The notes under the pieces: model-generated
The model's input: the letters and a program-made list of their open reading frames with translations, nothing else
Database searches by the model: none
What the model was told of the DNA's origin: nothing
Program-made: the position numbers and the translations under genes
From: an uncultured Lachnoclostridium sp.
GTDB taxonomy: Bacteria; Bacillota; Clostridia; Lachnospirales; Lachnospiraceae
Reading direction: 5' to 3'
DNA: 6,514 bases
Assembly (NCBI GenBank): GCA_958425285.1
Contig: CATZVV010000109.1
Span: 1-6,514 of the forward strand
Shown: positions 5,556-6,514 of the stretch, piece after piece
Layout of the letters: each line of letters starts with the position of its first letter
Numbering within the stretch: the first letter of the stretch is position 1

Positions 5556-6514
5556 CTATCCTAATTTATGCTTAAATGCAACAATTCTAATCTGCTTAGC
5601 CTCATAAACCGGATTCCAGTTCTGCGCATCTGCCAGTTCCGTTCTTGACGGTCCTTCTGTCTTTGCTACATTTGCATTTGTAAATGCAATTCCCCTTGGA
5701 TGAAGAATATTGGTACGTCTGTTGATAAGATAATCAACACCGGAGCCTTTTCTCTTTGCTCTGTCCGTCTCTGTCGGAACAAATCCCACCGGATTACCGT
5801 TTCCAAGCGCAATTGCTCCATCTCCAAATAAATATGTAGTAAAGATTTTACCGGTTGAATCTACCGGACAACCATCATCTACAATAACTCTCTTTCCCTG
5901 ATAAACACCAAAGGACACGTCATTGCTCGGCTGTACCGTCTCAATAAGATTCTGCTTTTTCAGATAAGCTTCTGTTGCAGAATGCATTGCCACACCGGTA
6001 AGCTGTGCTTTGGCATCTCCCAGCAACTGCTCCGCATCAATAAATGCCGAACCGCTCCAGTTGGCTGCTGCTCCACTTTTCGCTGAAATATCCAAAATGT
6101 TGGATTCCAACCTTGTTGTCGCACTTCCCTCACTTGGTGTAAAGGTTCCAAATACACCATTTAAAATAGCAATCAATTCTTTCTGCATATCTCTTTCCCA
6201 AAAACGGGCAACCAAATCTCCAATTGCTCTCATTGGGTCTGCACCGGAAAGGGCTGCCGCAAGGTCTGTAGCACTCCACATCTTTGCCCTTCTGATAATT
6301 GCCGCCACATCTTTGTTTGATGTGATTTTATTATCTTCAAGATCCTCTCCCTCAATTACCTGCTCGGATTCTCCTGTCAAATCTTCAAAAAACGGCATAT
6401 TGACTGTAGGCGCCGCCTGAGATGCCAGTGCATCAAATTCTTCGTTGTTTGTCATAATTCCGCTATTTACCAATGCGGATAACTCCATTGTTCTGTTAAT
6501 AACGTACGGGTTAA
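5556..6514 (-). CDS. Major capsid protein, partial (N-terminus beyond right edge)
   Basis: This is the major subunit of the phage head shell, probably with the HK97 fold. The reading frame is open to the right edge: the first in-frame Met (6488-6486) is preceded by eight sense codons reading NPYVINRT. In the relatives I recall, the string around INRTMELSALV lies inside the protein, a short way from the true start, so that Met is internal and the start is outside the window. About 318 residues are visible. Counting from the internal Met, family-like segments include MPFFEDLTGESE near residue 31, an Ala-rich helix with SGADPMRAIGDLVARFWERD near 80-100, and a C-terminal RRTNILHPRGIAF segment. 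It is first in the visible operon, 10 nt upstream of the connector gene, as expected for a capsid gene. The resemblance is to the Gp13-like coat family common in Firmicute prophages; the family name is from memory. Confidence 0.93.
   Translation of the reverse strand, partial: NPYVINRTMELSALVNSGIMTNNEEFDALASQAAPTVNMPFFEDLTGESEQVIEGEDLEDNKITSNKDVAAIIRRAKMWSATDLAAALSGADPMRAIGDLVARFWERDMQKELIAILNGVFGTFTPSEGSATTRLESNILDISAKSGAAANWSGSAFIDAEQLLGDAKAQLTGVAMHSATEAYLKKQNLIETVQPSNDVSFGVYQGKRVIVDDGCPVDSTGKIFTTYLFGDGAIALGNGNPVGFVPTETDRAKRKGSGVDYLINRRTNILHPRGIAFTNANVAKTEGPSRTELADAQNWNPVYEAKQIRIVAFKHKLG

Noticed and set aside
6010..6420. 136-residue plus-strand open frame
   Set aside because: It is antisense to the securely identified capsid gene; low-complexity Ser/Ala/Ile content is typical of a reverse-frame shadow.
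1..6514. Search for tRNAs, CRISPR repeats, insertion sequences, attachment sites, promoters and terminators
   Set aside because: By eye I found no supported example; genes are packed end to end and no strong hairpin with a T-tract lies at a gene end.

Overview
This window is part of the head-to-tail structural operon of a contractile-tailed phage (myovirus type), most likely an integrated prophage or prophage-derived element. Every gene I can support lies on the minus strand, so the operon reads from the right edge to the left. The DNA is AT-rich, and almost every gene has a near-consensus Shine-Dalgarno sequence (AGGAGG-like, 6-8 nt from the start). The closest remembered relatives are the B. 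subtilis PBSX/skin structural genes and clostridial phages. Together this suggests a low-GC Firmicute host, probably a Clostridia/Lachnospiraceae-type gut bacterium. The host assignment is inference.

In transcription order: major capsid protein (5' end cut by the right edge, 6514-5556); gp6-like head-tail connector (5545-5198); head-closure protein (5201-4842); HK97-gp10-like neck protein (4842-4438); tail terminator-like protein (4441-4022); a conserved-looking 61-residue protein of unknown function (4022-3837); tail sheath (3836-2556); tail tube (2540-2058); XkdN-like tail assembly chaperone (2035-1604), with a -1 frameshift extension to 1419; and the tape measure protein (from 1414, cut by the left edge). 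The order matches the xkd/yqb block of PBSX and skin. There is no gene-free stretch above 300 bases. The only apparent gap, 1603-1415, is filled by the frameshifted half of the chaperone.

The parts work together. The capsid protein builds the shell. The connector, head-closure and gp10-like proteins form the neck. The terminator caps the tail. Tube and sheath form the contractile tail, whose length is set by the tape measure with help from the two chaperone forms. The five genes from the connector to the small protein overlap at their stop/start codons, and the small protein's stop directly abuts the sheath start. This suggests translational coupling. No promoter or terminator is visible inside the window.

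The most notable signal is an A-AAA-AAC slippery heptamer at 1613-1607, immediately before the chaperone stop codon. It opens a 62-codon extension that has no start codon of its own ahead of its conserved part. This is an instance of a known mechanism rather than a new system, and I do not see a previously undescribed system here.
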